DNA of 64,000 nt from Piscinibacter aquaticus (GCA_007994965.1 VOPW01000001.1:186001-250000), one strand, 5' to 3'; shown: positions 54,784 through 64,000, counted from the first letter of the stretch. Notes: generated by a model from the sequence alone, not told the origin. A program made the numbers and translations.

Positions 54784-55521
54784 TGCGCGAGCGCTCGGCG
54801 GGCGGACACCGCGTCTGGTTCTTCGACCTCGACAACACGCTGCACGACGCCAGCCACGCGGCCTTCGGCCCGACCAACCGGGCGATGACGGACTACATCG
54901 TCGAGCACCTCGGGCTGCCGACTGACGAGGCTTCAACGCTTCGCCAGCACTACTGGCACCACTACGGCGCCACGCTGCTCGGTCTCGTGCGCCACCACGG
55001 CGTGCGCGCCGCGCACTTCCTTGAACAGACGCACCGCCTGCCGGGTCTGGAAGACCGGCTGCGCACCAGCGCGCACGATCGCGCCGCACTGAAGCGGCTG
55101 CGCGGCCGCAAGTACATCCTGACCAACGCGCCGCGCGACTCCATGCGCTGCGCGTGCTCGACGGCCTGCGCCTCACGCACCTGTTCGACGGCATCCTGTG
55201 CGTGGAAGACATGCGCATGTTCGGCCACCACCGCCCCTGCCGGATGCGCGGATGTTCCGTGCGATGGCGGCGCGGCTGAAGGTGCCGCTGTCGCGCTGCG
55301 TGCTGGTGGAAGACACGCTGGACCACCAGAAGTCGGCCCACGCGCTGGGCATGCGCACGGTGTGGATGCGCCGCTACCTCGACGGCCGTTTCAAGGGGAC
55401 TTTGCGTGATGGAATCAACAACGGGCGCCGCGAGGTGAAAGTTGGTGTTCACCCTTGCCACATGCCCCCGTACGTGTATGCCAGAATCTTTTCGCTGAAG
55501 ACGTTGCATACGCTGCGATGA
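54783..55521 (+). CDS. HAD-family pyrimidine 5'-nucleotidase
   Basis: About 246 residues of the SDT1/YjjG-like class that dephosphorylates pyrimidine nucleotides. Motif I FFDLDNTLHDASHAAFG, motif II in KYILTNAPRD, motif III/IV in LVEDTLDHQKSAHALGMRTV. Two one-base losses: near 55143 (RDSHALRVLDGLRLTHLFDG) and in a C-run near 55235 (GHHRPLPDARMFRAMAA). The start overlaps the preceding stop and the end overlaps slmA (ATGA at 55518), so argB through slmA are probably co-transcribed. Confidence 0.88.
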
Positions 55522-56197
55522 CCCATACCCACCCCTCCGCGTCAGACCTCCCCGTCGACACCGACGCACCCGAAGGGGTTCCCGCGGACGAAGCGAGCAG
55601 CGCAGGCGCACCCACGCGCAAGCGCCCGAAGCCGGGCGAGCGCCGCATCCAGATCCTGCAGACGCTGGCCTCCATGCTCGAGCAGCCGGGCGCCGAACGC
55701 ATCACCACCGCCGCACTGGCGGCGCGCTCGACGTCAGCGAAGCGGCGCTGTACCGCCACTTCGCCAGCAAGGCGCAGATGTTCGAAGGCCTGATCGAGTT
55801 CATCGAGAGCTCGATCTTCAGTCTCGTCAACCAGATCAACGAGCGTGAGGCCGATGCCCTCGTGCAGGTGCGCAAGGTCATCACCGTGCTGCTGCAGTTC
55901 GGCGAGAAGAACCCCGGCATGACCCGCGTGATGGTCGGTGATGCGCTGGTGTTCGAGAACGATCGCCTGCTCACGCGCATGAACCAGTTTTTCGACCGCA
56001 TCGAGTCGCAGCTTCGCCAGAGCCTGCGCGCCGCGGCCGAGGCGGCCGGCTCGTCGACGCCCACGGTCGACGCCAACGCCAAGGCCTCGGTGCTGACCGC
56101 CTTCGCGGTCGGTCGCCTGCAGCGCTACGCCCGCTCGGGCTTCAAGCGCAGCCCCACCGAGCACCTCGACGTGGCGCTCGGTCTGCTCACCGCCTGA
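55518..56197 (+). CDS. slmA: SlmA, nucleoid occlusion factor
   Basis: TetR-family protein that blocks FtsZ assembly over the nucleoid. About 226 residues. N-terminal disordered acidic leader, helix-turn-helix region (RIQILQTLASMLEQPGAERI; ALAARLDVSEAALYRHFASK) and all-helical C-terminal domain (FEGLIEFIESSIFSLVNQIN; GRLQRYARSGFKRSPTEHLD). One G missing near 55731 breaks the HTH. Common next to argB and the pyrimidine nucleotidase in Burkholderiales. Confidence 0.93.
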
Positions 56198-56217
56198 ATC
56201 CCCTCGCCCGCCTGACC

Positions 56218-56868
56218 ATGGTCACGATCGAGGTGGCCGGACAGGCCCTGGCACTGCTGCCGCAGAAGGCCGCGCTCCTGCCCGACAGCCACACGCTGCT
56301 CGTCGCCGACGCCCACATCGGCAAGGCGACCAGCTTCCGCTCGCTCGGCGTGCCGGTGCCGCGCGGCACGACCAGCGAGACGCTGGCGGCGCTCAGCGGC
56401 CTGATCGAGCGCCACCAAGTCCGGCGCGTGGTCTTCCTCGGCGACTTCCTGCACTCGGCGCGTTCGCATGCGGCCGAGACGCTCGCCGCGGTCACGCGCT
56501 GGCGCGAGCGCCATGCCGCGCTGCATCTCGTGCTGGTGCGCGGCAACCACGACGACCGCGCTGGTGACCCGCCCGCCACGCTCGGCTTCGACGTCGTCGA
56601 CGAACCCCTGCGCGACGGGGCGCTCGCGCTGTGCCACCACCCGCGGCCGCGCGACGGCCTCTATGTGATCGCCGGCCACCTGCACCCGTGCGTGTCGGTC
56701 CACGGCCGCGCGCGCGAGCGGCTGCGGCTGCCCTGTTTCCATCGCCGCGCGCACATGCTGGTGCTGCCGGCGTTCGGCAGCTTCACCGGCATGCACCCGG
56801 TGCGCCGGGAACCCGGCGACCGGGTGTTCGCCGTCGCCGGTGACGCCGTGCACGAACTGCCCACGTAA
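56218..56868 (+). CDS. pdeM: PdeM, ligase-associated metallophosphoesterase
   Basis: Calcineurin-like phosphoesterase of 216 residues, intact. Metal motifs: LLVADAHIGKATSFR, VVFLGDFLHSARSH, VLVRGNHDDRAGD and VIAGHLHPCVSVHGRARE. The family normally clusters with an ATP-dependent DNA ligase, an Lhr-like helicase and an exonuclease; none is within this window, so here it is isolated between slmA and a DUF815 gene. Likely DNA-repair nuclease by homology. Confidence 0.88.
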   Translation: MVTIEVAGQALALLPQKAALLPDSHTLLVADAHIGKATSFRSLGVPVPRGTTSETLAALSGLIERHQVRRVVFLGDFLHSARSHAAETLAAVTRWRERHAALHLVLVRGNHDDRAGDPPATLGFDVVDEPLRDGALALCHHPRPRDGLYVIAGHLHPCVSVHGRARERLRLPCFHRRAHMLVLPAFGSFTGMHPVRREPGDRVFAVAGDAVHELPT

Positions 56869-56880
56869 ACTCCGGGCCCC

Positions 56881-57746
56881 ATGGCCGATCTCGACTCCGT
56901 GCTCGCGCGTGCCGAGCGACTGCTCGCCCGCCTCGAAGCGGTGCTGCCGCACCCGCCCGCCGCCCCTGACTGGGCGGCCTCCATCGCCTTCCGATACCGC
57001 AAGCGCGGCGCCTCGGGGTGCTCGAGCCGGTGCGGCACGTGGCCACGATCCGCCTCGAGGCGCTGGTGGAAGTGGAACCACAGAAGGAACGCCGGTGCGC
57101 AACACGCGCCAGTTCGTCGAGGGCCACGGCGCCAACAACGTGCTGCTGACCGGCGCGCGCGGCACCGGCAAGAGCTCGCTGATCAAGGCGGTGCTCAACG
57201 AATTCGCGCCGCAGGGCCTGCGGCTGATCGAGGTCGACAAGGCCGACCGGGTCGACCTGCCCGACATCGTCGACCTCGTGGCCAGCCGGCCGGAGCGCTT
57301 CGTCGTCTTCTGCGACGACCTCAGCTTCGACGAGGGCGAGGCCGGCTACAAGGCGCTGAAGTCCATCCTCGACGGTTCGGTGGCGCAGGCCTCCGACAAC
57401 GTGCTGATCTACGCCACCAGCAACCGCCGCCACCTGCTGCCCGAGTACATGAAGGAGAACCTCACGTACCAGCACACGGAGGATGGCGAGGTGCACCCGG
57501 GCGAAGTGATCGAGGAGAAGATCTCGCTGTCGGAGCGCTTCGGTTTGTGGATCAGCTTCTACCCCTTCAGCCAGGACGAATACCGGCCGTGGTGGCGCAG
57601 TGGCTGCGCGGCTACGGCGTGCCGGAAGACGCCATCGCGGCGGCCCGGCAGGAGAGCTGGTGTGGGCGCTGGAGCGCGGCTCGCGCTCCGGGCGCGTGGC
57701 GTTCCAGTTCGCCAAGGACTATGCGGGGCGGCATCACGGTGAGTGA
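56881..57746 (+). CDS. DUF815 P-loop ATPase
   Basis: AAA-like ATP-binding protein of about 288 residues. Walker A GARGTGKSSLIKAVLNEFA, Walker B RFVVFCDDLSFDEGE, sensor-like VLIYATSNRRHLLPEYMKEN. Four frame errors: near 57018 (G-run, RGASGVLEPVRHVA), 57092-57095 (CCTGG; EPQKERLVRNTRQF), 57583-57586 (CCTGG; SQDEYLAVVAQWLRGYG) and 57657-57660 (CCTGG; ARQESLVWALERGSR). Three of four fit the CCTGG pattern, making this the clearest single example. The end overlaps mutT by 8 bp. Role unknown. Confidence 0.88.
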
Positions 57747-58179
57747 AGCGACGAGCGAACGCACGCCGGTCGACGTGGCGGTCGGCGTCCTGATCGACGC
57801 CAAAGGCCGATTCCTGCTCACCTCGCGCCCCGAGGGCAAGGTCTACGCCGGCTACTGGGAGTTTCCGGGCGGCAAGCTGGAAGCCGGCGAAACGGTCGAG
57901 GAGGCGCTTCGCCGCGAGCTGCGGGAGGAGATCGGCATCACCATCGGTGCGGCGCACCCGTGGAAGGTCGAGCTGATGGACTATCCGCACGCCCGTGTGC
58001 GGCTGCACTTCTGCAAGGTCTTCGAGTGGACGGGCGCCTTCGAGATGCGCGAGCGCCAGGCGATGGCCTGGCAGACGCTGCCCGTCGAGGTGACGCCGGT
58101 GCTGCCCGGCACGATTCCGGTGCTGCGCTGGTTTGCCGACGAGCGCGGCTTCGCCGGCGCCACACACCGCGAGCTTTGA
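57739..58179 (+). CDS. mutT: MutT-like Nudix hydrolase
   Basis: 146 residues, intact. Nudix box complete: GGKLEAGETVEEALRRELRE followed by EIGI. Probable 8-oxo-dGTP diphosphatase (KGRFLLTSRPEGKVYAGYWE is MutT-like), though other Nudix substrates are possible. Start GTG at 57739 overlaps the DUF815 stop; no ATG precedes the conserved VAVGVLIDAKGR strand. A dispersed repeat separates it from hisI. Confidence 0.88.
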   Translation: MSEATSERTPVDVAVGVLIDAKGRFLLTSRPEGKVYAGYWEFPGGKLEAGETVEEALRRELREEIGITIGAAHPWKVELMDYPHARVRLHFCKVFEWTGAFEMRERQAMAWQTLPVEVTPVLPGTIPVLRWFADERGFAGATHREL

Positions 58180-58247
58180 GCCGCCCAATCGCTGCGCTCC
58201 TGCCCCCAAGGGGCGCCGGCCGGCTTGGGACGGCCCGGCGCCGGCCC
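58180..58247 (+). repeat. Dispersed GC-rich operon-junction repeat, copy 3
   Basis: Reads CGCTGCGCTCCTGCCCCCAA, GGGGCGCCGGCC, GGCTTGGGACGGCCCGGCGC. It is nearly identical in its blocks to copy 1 at the soxC/soxD junction. It fills the mutT-hisI gap. Confidence 0.7.
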
Positions 58248-58272
58248 TGAGCCGCTCGCTACACTGCCGGCC

Positions 58273-58661
58273 ATGGATTGGCTGGACGAAGTGAAGTGGG
58301 ACGCGCAGGGCTGGTGCCCGTGATCGCGCAGGAGCTCGACACGAACGACGTGCTGATGTTCGCGTTCATGAACCGCGAGGCGCTGCGCCTGACCGCCGAG
58401 CGCGGCGAGGCGGTGTACTGGAGCCGCTCGCGCAGCCGGCTGTGGCACAAGGGCGAGGAATCGGGCCACATCCAGAAGGTGCACGAGATGCGGCTCGATT
58501 GCGACAACGACGTGGTGCTGCTGAAAGTCACGCAGCTCGGCCACGAACCCGGCATCGCCTGCCACACCGGCCGGCATTCCTGCTTCTACCAGCGCCTCGA
58601 AGGCGGGCGGTGGGCCAGCGTCGAGCCTGTGCTGAAGGACCCGGAGCGCATCTACAAATGA
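58273..58661 (+). CDS. hisI: Phosphoribosyl-AMP cyclohydrolase
   Basis: Third step of histidine synthesis. About 129 residues. Zinc/catalytic residues in [14 protein letters not shown] and [33 protein letters not shown] is the PR-AMP-binding motif. A C is missing at 58311-58314 (CTGG for CCTGG), which breaks the N-terminus; restoring it gives [20 protein letters not shown] and makes the ATG at 58273 the start. The stop overlaps hisE (ATGA). TACACT 15 bp upstream is a weak -10 candidate. Confidence 0.95.
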
Positions 58662-59017
58662 GCATGACGAGCGACGACACCCTGGCGCGGCTGGCCGCGG
58701 TGATCGAGTCCCGCAAGGCCGGCGATCCCGACAAGAGCTACGTGGCGCGCCTGTTCGCCAAGGGGCAGGACGCCATCTTGAAGAAGGTCGGCGAGGAGGC
58801 CACCGAGACGGTGATGGCCTGCAAGGACGGTGTGCGCGAGAAGATCGTCTACGAGGTTGCCGACCTGTGGTTCCACTCGATGCTGGCACTGTCCGTGCAT
58901 GGGCTCACGCCGGCCGACGTGCTGGCCGAGCTGCGCCGGCGCGAGGGCCTGTCGGGCCTCGAGGAATTCGCGGCCCGCAAGGCACAATCCCGCGACCAGG
59001 AGGAGAAGAAGCCATGA
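58658..59017 (+). CDS. hisE: Phosphoribosyl-ATP pyrophosphatase
   Basis: Second step of histidine synthesis, separate from hisI as usual in betaproteobacteria. 119 residues, intact, all-alpha MazG-like fold: [50 protein letters not shown]. Overlaps hisI upstream and the small membrane protein gene downstream (ATGA at 59014). Confidence 0.95.
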   Translation: MSMTSDDTLARLAAVIESRKAGDPDKSYVARLFAKGQDAILKKVGEEATETVMACKDGVREKIVYEVADLWFHSMLALSVHGLTPADVLAELRRREGLSGLEEFAARKAQSRDQEEKKP

Positions 59018-59379
59018 ACGACGTGATCGACGCGACGCCTTCGCCGGCGCCCGATGCAGCGAAACTCGAGAGCCTGAAGCAGCTCACGATGATCATCTAC
59101 ATCCTGCAGGCGGCCAGCCTGTTCGTCGGCCTGACCGGCATCGTGGCGATCGTGATGAACTATGTGAAGCGCGACGACACCGTCGGCACGATCTACGAAA
59201 GCCACTTCACCGGGCAGATCCGCACCTTCTGGTGGGGCCTGCTGTGGGCGGTGGTCGGCTTCATCACGATGTTCGTGCTGGTCGGCTTCGCGATCCTGTT
59301 CGCCAACTTCGTCTGGTGCATCTACCGCATCGTCAAGGGCTTCCTGAACTGGAACGACGGCAAGCCGATGGCCGTCTGA
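59014..59379 (+). CDS. Small DUF4870-like membrane protein
   Basis: 121 residues, intact, with two to three hydrophobic helices ([60 protein letters not shown]). Regularly found between hisE and hinT in Burkholderiales. No function known. Overlaps the hisE stop by 4 bases and is 9 bp before hinT. Confidence 0.8.
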   Translation: MNDVIDATPSPAPDAAKLESLKQLTMIIYILQAASLFVGLTGIVAIVMNYVKRDDTVGTIYESHFTGQIRTFWWGLLWAVVGFITMFVLVGFAILFANFVWCIYRIVKGFLNWNDGKPMAV

Positions 59380-59388
59380 GGAATTCAC

Positions 59389-59736
59389 ATGAGCGCAGAT
59401 CCGAACTGCATCTTCTGCAAGATCGTGGCCGGGCAGATCCCGAGCCGCAAGGTGCACGAAGACGACGAGCTGCTGGTCTTCCACGACATCGCGCCGTGGG
59501 CGCCGGTGCATGTGCTGATCATCCCCAAGCAGCACATCGCCACGATGTACGACACCGACGAGCGCCACACCGCGATGCTTGGCCGCATGACGGCCATGGC
59601 GCCGAAGCTGATGCGCGATCTTGGTGTCACCAACGGATTCCGCATCGTGGTGAACACCGGGCGTGACGGCATGCAGGAAGTCCCGCATGTCCACATGCAC
59701 GTCATGGGCGGGCCAAGGCCCTGGACCAAGGGTTGA
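59389..59736 (+). CDS. hinT: HIT-family hydrolase (HinT)
   Basis: Purine nucleoside phosphoramidase-type HIT protein, 115 residues, intact. N-terminal zinc-like CIFCKIVAGQIPS, ending with the histidine triad VPHVHMHVMGG. Sits between the his genes and tatABC. Confidence 0.93.
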   Translation: MSADPNCIFCKIVAGQIPSRKVHEDDELLVFHDIAPWAPVHVLIIPKQHIATMYDTDERHTAMLGRMTAMAPKLMRDLGVTNGFRIVVNTGRDGMQEVPHVHMHVMGGPRPWTKG

Positions 59737-59790
59737 ACCCGGGCCCTCCCCTAGAATCGAAAACTTGTCGCTGACGACTGGAGAGAAGTC

Positions 59791-60030
59791 ATGGGTTCAT
59801 TCAGCATCTGGCACTGGTTGATCGTGCTGGTCATCGTGCTGCTGGTGTTCGGCACCAAGAAGCTCAAGAACATCGGTTCGGACCTGGGTGGCGCCGTCAA
59901 GGGATTCAAGGACGGCATGAAGGATGGCGCTGCGGGCAACGCCGACGCCAACGCGCCGGCCCAGCAGGTGACCGCCAACAAGGCCACCGACGCCAACACG
60001 GTCGACGTGGAAGCCAAGACCAAGTCGTGA
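59791..60030 (+). CDS. tatA: TatA, twin-arginine translocase subunit
   Basis: Pore-forming Tat component. 79 residues, intact: single membrane helix ([20 protein letters not shown]) with the [20 protein letters not shown] hinge and amphipathic helix, then a polar tail. TAGAAT at 59752 lies upstream. First of tatA-tatB-tatC; needed for the Tat-type SoxY and SoxC signals seen at the other end of the window. Confidence 0.96.
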   Translation: MGSFSIWHWLIVLVIVLLVFGTKKLKNIGSDLGGAVKGFKDGMKDGAAGNADANAPAQQVTANKATDANTVDVEAKTKS

Positions 60031-60067
60031 TCCTGCGCCGCGCCGGCAACGGCGCCTGCCTGTCCGC

Positions 60068-60565
60068 ATGATCGATTTCGGTTTCGACAAGATCGCCCTG
60101 ATTGGCGCCGTGGCGCTGATCGTCATCGGCCCCGAGCGCTTGCCGAGGGTCGCGCGCACCGTCGGCCACCTGCTCGGCAAGGCGCAGCGCTACGTGGCCG
60201 ACGTCAAGGCGGAGGTCAACCGCTCGATCGAGCTCGAAGAGCTCAAGAAGATGAAGTCGACCTTCGAGGACGCGGCGCGCAACGTCGAACAGACGGTGAG
60301 CACCGAGATCCGCGAGACGACTTCGGACCTGGACAAGTCCTGGTCGGAGGCTGTCGGCACCGGTACCTCGGCGTCGTCGGACGAGGGCAGCTTCTACGAT
60401 CCGCTGGCCACGCCGGTGCCGTCGTACAAGCATCCGAAGAAAAACTGGCGCCTCAAGCGTGGCGCCACGCCGCAGTGGTACAAGCAGCGCCACGGCATCC
60501 GCGGCAAGGCGCAATCCGGCGCGGCCCGGGTCGCCCGTTTCCGGCCTCCGCGGCCGCAGGCCTGA
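60068..60565 (+). CDS. tatB: TatB, twin-arginine translocase subunit
   Basis: Signal-peptide receptor with TatC. 165 residues, intact: membrane helix with the TatB-type [20 protein letters not shown] motif (Glu in the helix end), long amphipathic helix, and a C-terminal tail with a basic segment ([20 protein letters not shown]). Between tatB and tatC is a dispersed repeat. Confidence 0.95.
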   Translation: MIDFGFDKIALIGAVALIVIGPERLPRVARTVGHLLGKAQRYVADVKAEVNRSIELEELKKMKSTFEDAARNVEQTVSTEIRETTSDLDKSWSEAVGTGTSASSDEGSFYDPLATPVPSYKHPKKNWRLKRGATPQWYKQRHGIRGKAQSGAARVARFRPPRPQA

Positions 60566-60574
60566 CATGATCCG

Positions 60575-60642
60575 ACCCCCAAGCTCGCTCGCGCTCGCTG
60601 CCCCCACGGGGGCGCTTCGTGGCTTCGGACGGCCGGACGCCA
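60575..60642 (+). repeat. Dispersed GC-rich operon-junction repeat, copy 4
   Basis: Reads CCCCCAAGCTCGCTCGCGCT, CGCTGCCCCCACGGGGGCGC, then GGCTTCGGACGGCCGGACGC. More diverged than the others but keeps the block order. It fills the tatB-tatC gap and ends 5 bp before the tatC ATG. Confidence 0.65.
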
Positions 60643-60647
60643 CTGAC

Positions 60648-61438
60648 ATGAGCGCTCCCGACGACAAGCCCGACGAGCTCGCGGGCACCGAGCAGCCCTT
60701 TGTCTCGCACCTGATCGAGCTGCGCGACCGGCTGGTGCGTGCCGCAATCGCGGTGGCGGTGTGTTTCGGTGCGCTGGCGCTGTGGCCCGGCCCTGCGGGG
60801 CTGTACGACCTGCTGGCCGCGCCGCTGGTGGCCAACCTGCCGCAGGGCGCCACGCTGATCGCCACCAACGTGATCTCGCCGTTCATCGTGCCGCTGAAGA
60901 TCACGCTGCTGGCGGCCTTCCTGCTGGCGCTGCCGGTCGTGCTCTACCAGGCCTGGGCCTTCGTGGCGCCGGGCCTGTACTCGCACGAGAAGAAGCTGGT
61001 GATGCCGCTGGTGATCTCGAGCACCGTGCTCTTCTTCATCGGCGTGGCGTTTTGCTATTTCTTCGTCTTCGGCCGGTGTTCAAGTTCATCCAGAGCTTCG
61101 CGCCGAAGAGCATCACCGCCGCGCCGGACATCGAGGCCTACCTGAGCTTCGTGATGACGATGTTCATCGCCTTCGGCGCCGCCTTCGAGGTGCCGGTGGT
61201 GGTGGTCGTGCTGGCCCGCATGGGCCTGGTCAGCGTGCAGAAGCTGCGCGAGTTCCGCAGCTATTTCATCGTGATCGCGTTCATCATCGCCGCGGTGATC
61301 ACGCCGCCCGATGTGGTGTCGCAGCTGGCGCTGGCCATCCCAATGTGCCTGCTCTACGAGCTGGGCATCTGGGCCGCGCAGGTGTTCATCAAGCACACGC
61401 AGGCGCCGGCCGAAGAGGGCAAGGGCAGTTCGGCCTGA
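60648..61438 (+). CDS. tatC: TatC, twin-arginine translocase subunit
   Basis: Six-helix Tat core receptor, about 263 residues. PFVSHLIELRDRLVRAAIAV (signature near the N-terminus), LPVVLYQAWAFVAPGLYSHE, then FGAAFEVPVVVVVLARMGLV and SYFIVIAFIIAAVITPPDVV. A base is missing at 61073-61076 (CCGG for CCWGG), joining FCYFFVFG to VFKFIQSFAP. ATG 60648 chosen over the upstream frame because the repeat occupies that stretch. Converges with degQ (23 bp). Confidence 0.96.
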
Positions 61439-61461
61439 GCGCCGCGCCCCTGCGGCGTGAT

Positions 61462-62627
61462 TTACTGCGGCTGCCGAGCGGGCCGCGCCTTCGGACGCTG
61501 GCCGACGACGACGTTGAGGTCGATGGCCTTGTCGCCGCGTTGCACAGAGATCACCGCCTTCTCGCGCGGCTTCAGTGCCGCGACGGCGTTGAGCAGCTGG
61601 CCGGTGCTGGCCACCGATCGATCGCCGACCTTCACGACCACGTCGCCCGGGCGCAGGCCGCCTTCGCTGGCCGGCCCGCTCTGCAGCACGCCGGTGATCA
61701 GCACGCCCTGGCGGATCGGCAGCCGCAGCGTCTCGGCGATTTCAGGCGTCAGCTCGCGGGGCTCGACGCCGATCCAGCCGCGCGTCACCTGCCCGTCCCG
61801 GACCAGCCCTTCCATCACCGGCGGGCCGTGTCGACGGGAATCGCGAAGCCGATGCCCATGCTGCCGCCGCCGCTGCGGGAATAGATGGCGGTGTTGATGC
61901 CCACCAGGTTGCCGGCCGCATCGACCAGCGCGCCGCCGGAGTTGCCGGGATTGATCGCCGCGTCGGTCTGGATGAAGTTCTCGAAGGTGTTGATGCCGAG
62001 CTGGTCGCGGCCCAGCGCGCTGACGATGCCCGAGGTGACGGTCTGCCCGACACCGAACGGGTTGCCGATGGCCAGCACGACGTCGCCCACCTGCAGGTTC
62101 TCGATGTTGCCGAAGCCGATGGCGGGCACCCGGTCCAGGTCGATCTTCAGGACGGCGACATCTGTTTCCGGATCGGTGCCGATCAGCCTGGCGGTGGCGG
62201 TGCGGCCATCGGTGAGCTGCACCTCGATGTCGTCGGCGCCTTCAATCACGTGGTTGTTGGTCAGCAGATAGCCGTCGGGTGTGGCGATCACGCCGGAACC
62301 GAGGCCCGTCTGAGGCTGCTGGTTGCCGTCGCCGAAGAAGAAGCGGAACCACGGATCGTTGCTCTGCGCCGAGCGCGGCGGCGCCTTGCGCGCGGTGATG
62401 CTGACCACCGCCGGCGTGGCGCGCTTGGCGGCTGCGGCGTAGCTGTTGACCGCGCTGCCCGGCGGCAGGGCCACCGGCACGGCCGCTGGCGCCAGGGGCG
62501 GCAGCGCGGTGACGACCGAGCCGTCGACGCGCCGGGGCAGCCAGTCGGGCTTGAGCGTGGCCACGACGAACAGCACCGCCACGGCGACCGTCACCGCTTG
62601 CGAGAAAATCAGCCGGGTTCTGCGCAT
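61462..62627 (-). CDS. DegQ/DegS-like periplasmic serine protease
   Basis: Trypsin-like HtrA protease of about 388 residues with one PDZ domain. N-terminal signal anchor (FSQAVTVAVAVLFVVATL), catalytic His in YLLTNNHVIEGADDIEVQL, Asp in DPETDVAVLKIDL, Ser in NPGNSGGALVDAAGNLVGIN, PDZ from about residue 280 (GWIGVEPRELTPEIAETLRL; GGLRPGDVVVKVGDRSV). An indel at 61818-61821 (CCGG for CCAGG) splits DTARQVMEGLVRDGQ. The single PDZ and anchor fit a DegS-like architecture. Placed beside tatABC as in many betaproteobacteria. Confidence 0.94.
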
Positions 62628-62651
62628 CGAAACACCTGAAAGCCCGTCGAC

Positions 62652-63399
62652 ATGGCCCACCGCAACGAGATCGACTCGCACCTGCAGGCACTGCTGGATG
62701 TCGGCCGCTTCAAAGATTATGGGCCGAATGGTCTGCAGGTTGAGGGCAAGCCGGAAGTTCTCAAGATCGTCTCCGGCGTGACCGCCAGCCTGGCGCTGAT
62801 CGAGGCGGCCATCGAAGCCCAGGCCGATGCCATCCTGGTGCACCACGGCCTGTTCTGGCGTGGCCACGACGGCCGCGTCACCGGCTGGCTGAAGGCCCGG
62901 CTCGAGAAGCTGCTGGCGCACCAGATCAACCTGTTCGCCTATCACCTGCCGCTGGATGCGCATCCGGATCTGGGCAACAACGCGCAGCTCGGCGCCAAGC
63001 TGAAGCTGGTGGCCGACGACCGCTTCGGCGACCAGGACCTGGGCTTCATCGGCACGCCCGAGAAGCCGCTGACCGTCGCTGCATTGACGGCGCTGCTGCA
63101 GTACCGTCTCGGCCGCGCGCCGACGGTGGTCGAAGGCGACGGGCGGCCGCTGAAGCGCGTGGCGTGGTGCACCGGCGGCGCGCAGGGCTACTTCGAATCG
63201 GCCATCGCGGCCGGCGCGGACGCCTTCATCACCGGCGAGATCTCCGAGCCGCAGGCGCATTACGCGCGCGAGACCGGCGTGGCCTACGGCCTGCGGCCAC
63301 CATGCCAGCGAACGCTACGGCGCGCCGGCGGTGGCGGCGCAGGTGGCCGAGACCTTCGGGCTGGAGCACCAGTTCATCGACATCGACAACCCGGCATGA
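62652..63399 (+). CDS. Nif3-like dinuclear metal centre hexameric protein
   Basis: Conserved YbgI/Nif3 family, about 249 residues. LQALLDVGRFKDYGPNGLQV, metal-binding HH in ADAILVHHGLFWRG and HLPLDAHPDLGNN, CTGGAQGYFESAIAAGADAF, ITGEISE. Frame broken at 63286-63289, where two bases of CCTGG are lost; restored, GVAYLACGHHASERYG supplies the C-terminal HH metal ligands. Divergent from degQ (24 bp) and overlaps pdxA (ATGA). Function proposed as GTP cyclohydrolase-like/unknown. Confidence 0.92.
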
Positions 63400-64000
63400 A
63401 CGAGCCGATGCGCGGGCCTCTGCTGGCCCTGACGATGGGCGATGCCTGCGGCATCGGGCCGGAGATCATCGCCAAGCTGCTCTGCAGCGAAGCGGCGGCG
63501 GGCTGCGTCGTTCTCGGCGATCTGGCCGTGATGCGACGGGCCGTGCGGCTCACCGGTGCGTTGCTCGCCGTGGCGCCGGTCGAGCGCGCGATCGACGCGT
63601 GGGAGTTGCCGCCGATGTGCATCCCGGTGCTGCCGGTGCCCGGCCTGCCCGGCGATCTGGCCGACGCGCCGCTCGGACGCATCGACGCCCGGGCCGGCGC
63701 CGCGGCCGCGCGCTGCATCGAGCACGCGGTGGCGCTGGTGCAAGCGGGCGAGGTGGCGGGCATCGTCACGGCGCCGATCCACAAGGAGGCACTGGCCGCG
63801 GCGGGCATCGGCTTTCCGGGCCACACCGAGATGCTGCAGGCGCTGGCCGCCGGGGGGCACCCCGCCGCCGGTGCGCATGATGCTGGCCAACGACGAACTG
63901 CGCACGGTGCTCGTGACCATCCACGTGTCGCTGCGCCGCGCCATCGAAGCCATCACGCAGGAAGCCGTGCTGGAGACGATCCGCATCGCGCATGCCGCCT
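63396..64000 (+). CDS. pdxA: 4-hydroxythreonine-4-phosphate dehydrogenase-like (3' end beyond window)
   Basis: NAD-dependent enzyme of pyridoxal phosphate synthesis, or a PdxA2-type paralogue; at least 201 residues visible. LLALTMGDACGIGPEIIAKL (the usual GDPAGIGPE appears as GDACGIGPE), metal-binding His in IVTAPIHKEALAAAG and FPGHTEML, then TVLVTIHVSLRRAIEAITQE. A G-run near 63855 shifts the frame (LAAGGTPPPVRMMLANDELR). Runs off the right edge. Confidence 0.85.
   Translation, partial: MNEPMRGPLLALTMGDACGIGPEIIAKLLCSEAAAGCVVLGDLAVMRRAVRLTGALLAVAPVERAIDAWELPPMCIPVLPVPGLPGDLADAPLGRIDARAGAAAARCIEHAVALVQAGEVAGIVTAPIHKEALAAAGIGFPGHTEMLQALAAGGHPAAGAHDAGQRRTAHGARDHPRVAAPRHRSHHAGSRAGDDPHRACR

Overview
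The window is a piece of a high-GC betaproteobacterial chromosome, most likely Burkholderiales of the Rubrivivax/Leptothrix/Methylibium type. The evidence is the gene orders (dusB-fis-purH, dprA-smg, def-fmt-htpX, yajC-secD-secF, hisI-hisE-hinT-tatABC-degQ, prmA-accC-accB), the sox operon order soxCDYZAXB, and a phasin that points to polyhydroxyalkanoate storage. Nearly everything is housekeeping. No tRNA, rRNA, CRISPR array, phage or defence island was seen.

Layout. 1-6329 (minus): sulfur-oxidation operon soxC-D-Y-Z-A-X-B, with soxB cut by the left edge; hairpins lie between soxY and soxZ and a terminator-like hairpin lies between soxX and soxB. 6556-8464 (plus): a Bug-type binding protein and a short-chain dehydrogenase. 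8531-11885: yajC-secD-secF. 11929-14236: DUF1631 gene. 14261-17086 (minus): smg, dprA, a LysM protein. 17325-19724: def, fmt, htpX. 19762-21237: a lipoprotein and azlCD. 21312-29892: central carbon block pgk, pyk, ilvA, ppsA, fba, then purC. 29895-31010: a lower-GC gene of unknown function. 31102-48629 (mostly minus): sugar kinase, DUF3426 protein, prmA, accC-accB, TlpA thioredoxin, mtgA, aroE, TonB-like protein, RNase II-like enzyme, ruvC, a CdsA-like and a PlsC-like lipid gene, purH, fis, dusB, yqaA, patatin. 48683-49707: one IS481-family element flanked by a 6-bp duplication. 49785-53106: phasin, two-domain acyl-CoA reductase, DUF2242 lipoprotein. 53200-64000: argB, a PP-loop ATPase, a HAD nucleotidase, slmA, pdeM, DUF815 ATPase, mutT, hisI, hisE, a small membrane protein, hinT, tatABC, degQ, nif3 and the start of pdxA.

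How it works together. The Sox proteins would oxidise thiosulfate in the periplasm. The Tat system encoded at the other end is the expected exporter for the cofactor-bearing or Tat-signal Sox proteins (SoxC, SoxY). The pgk/pyk/ppsA/fba block handles flux in both directions between triose phosphate and PEP/pyruvate. accBC, plsC, the CdsA-like gene, phasin and acyl-CoA reductase belong to lipid and carbon-storage metabolism.

The main caveat, and also the most striking signal, is that roughly half of the genes, including essential ones (secD, pgk, tatC, purH, argB, accC), are split by small indels. About 30 of these repair to a normal protein if a CCTGG or CCAGG pentamer is restored. This looks like a base-calling artefact at a methylated CCWGG site, not gene decay. 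Coordinates for such genes span the reconstructed gene, and they are listed as CDS, not as pseudogenes. I did not find a convincing undescribed biological system. The best candidates for follow-up are the inferred CCWGG methylation, the lower-GC gene at 29895, the dispersed operon-junction repeat, and the hairpins inside the sox operon.
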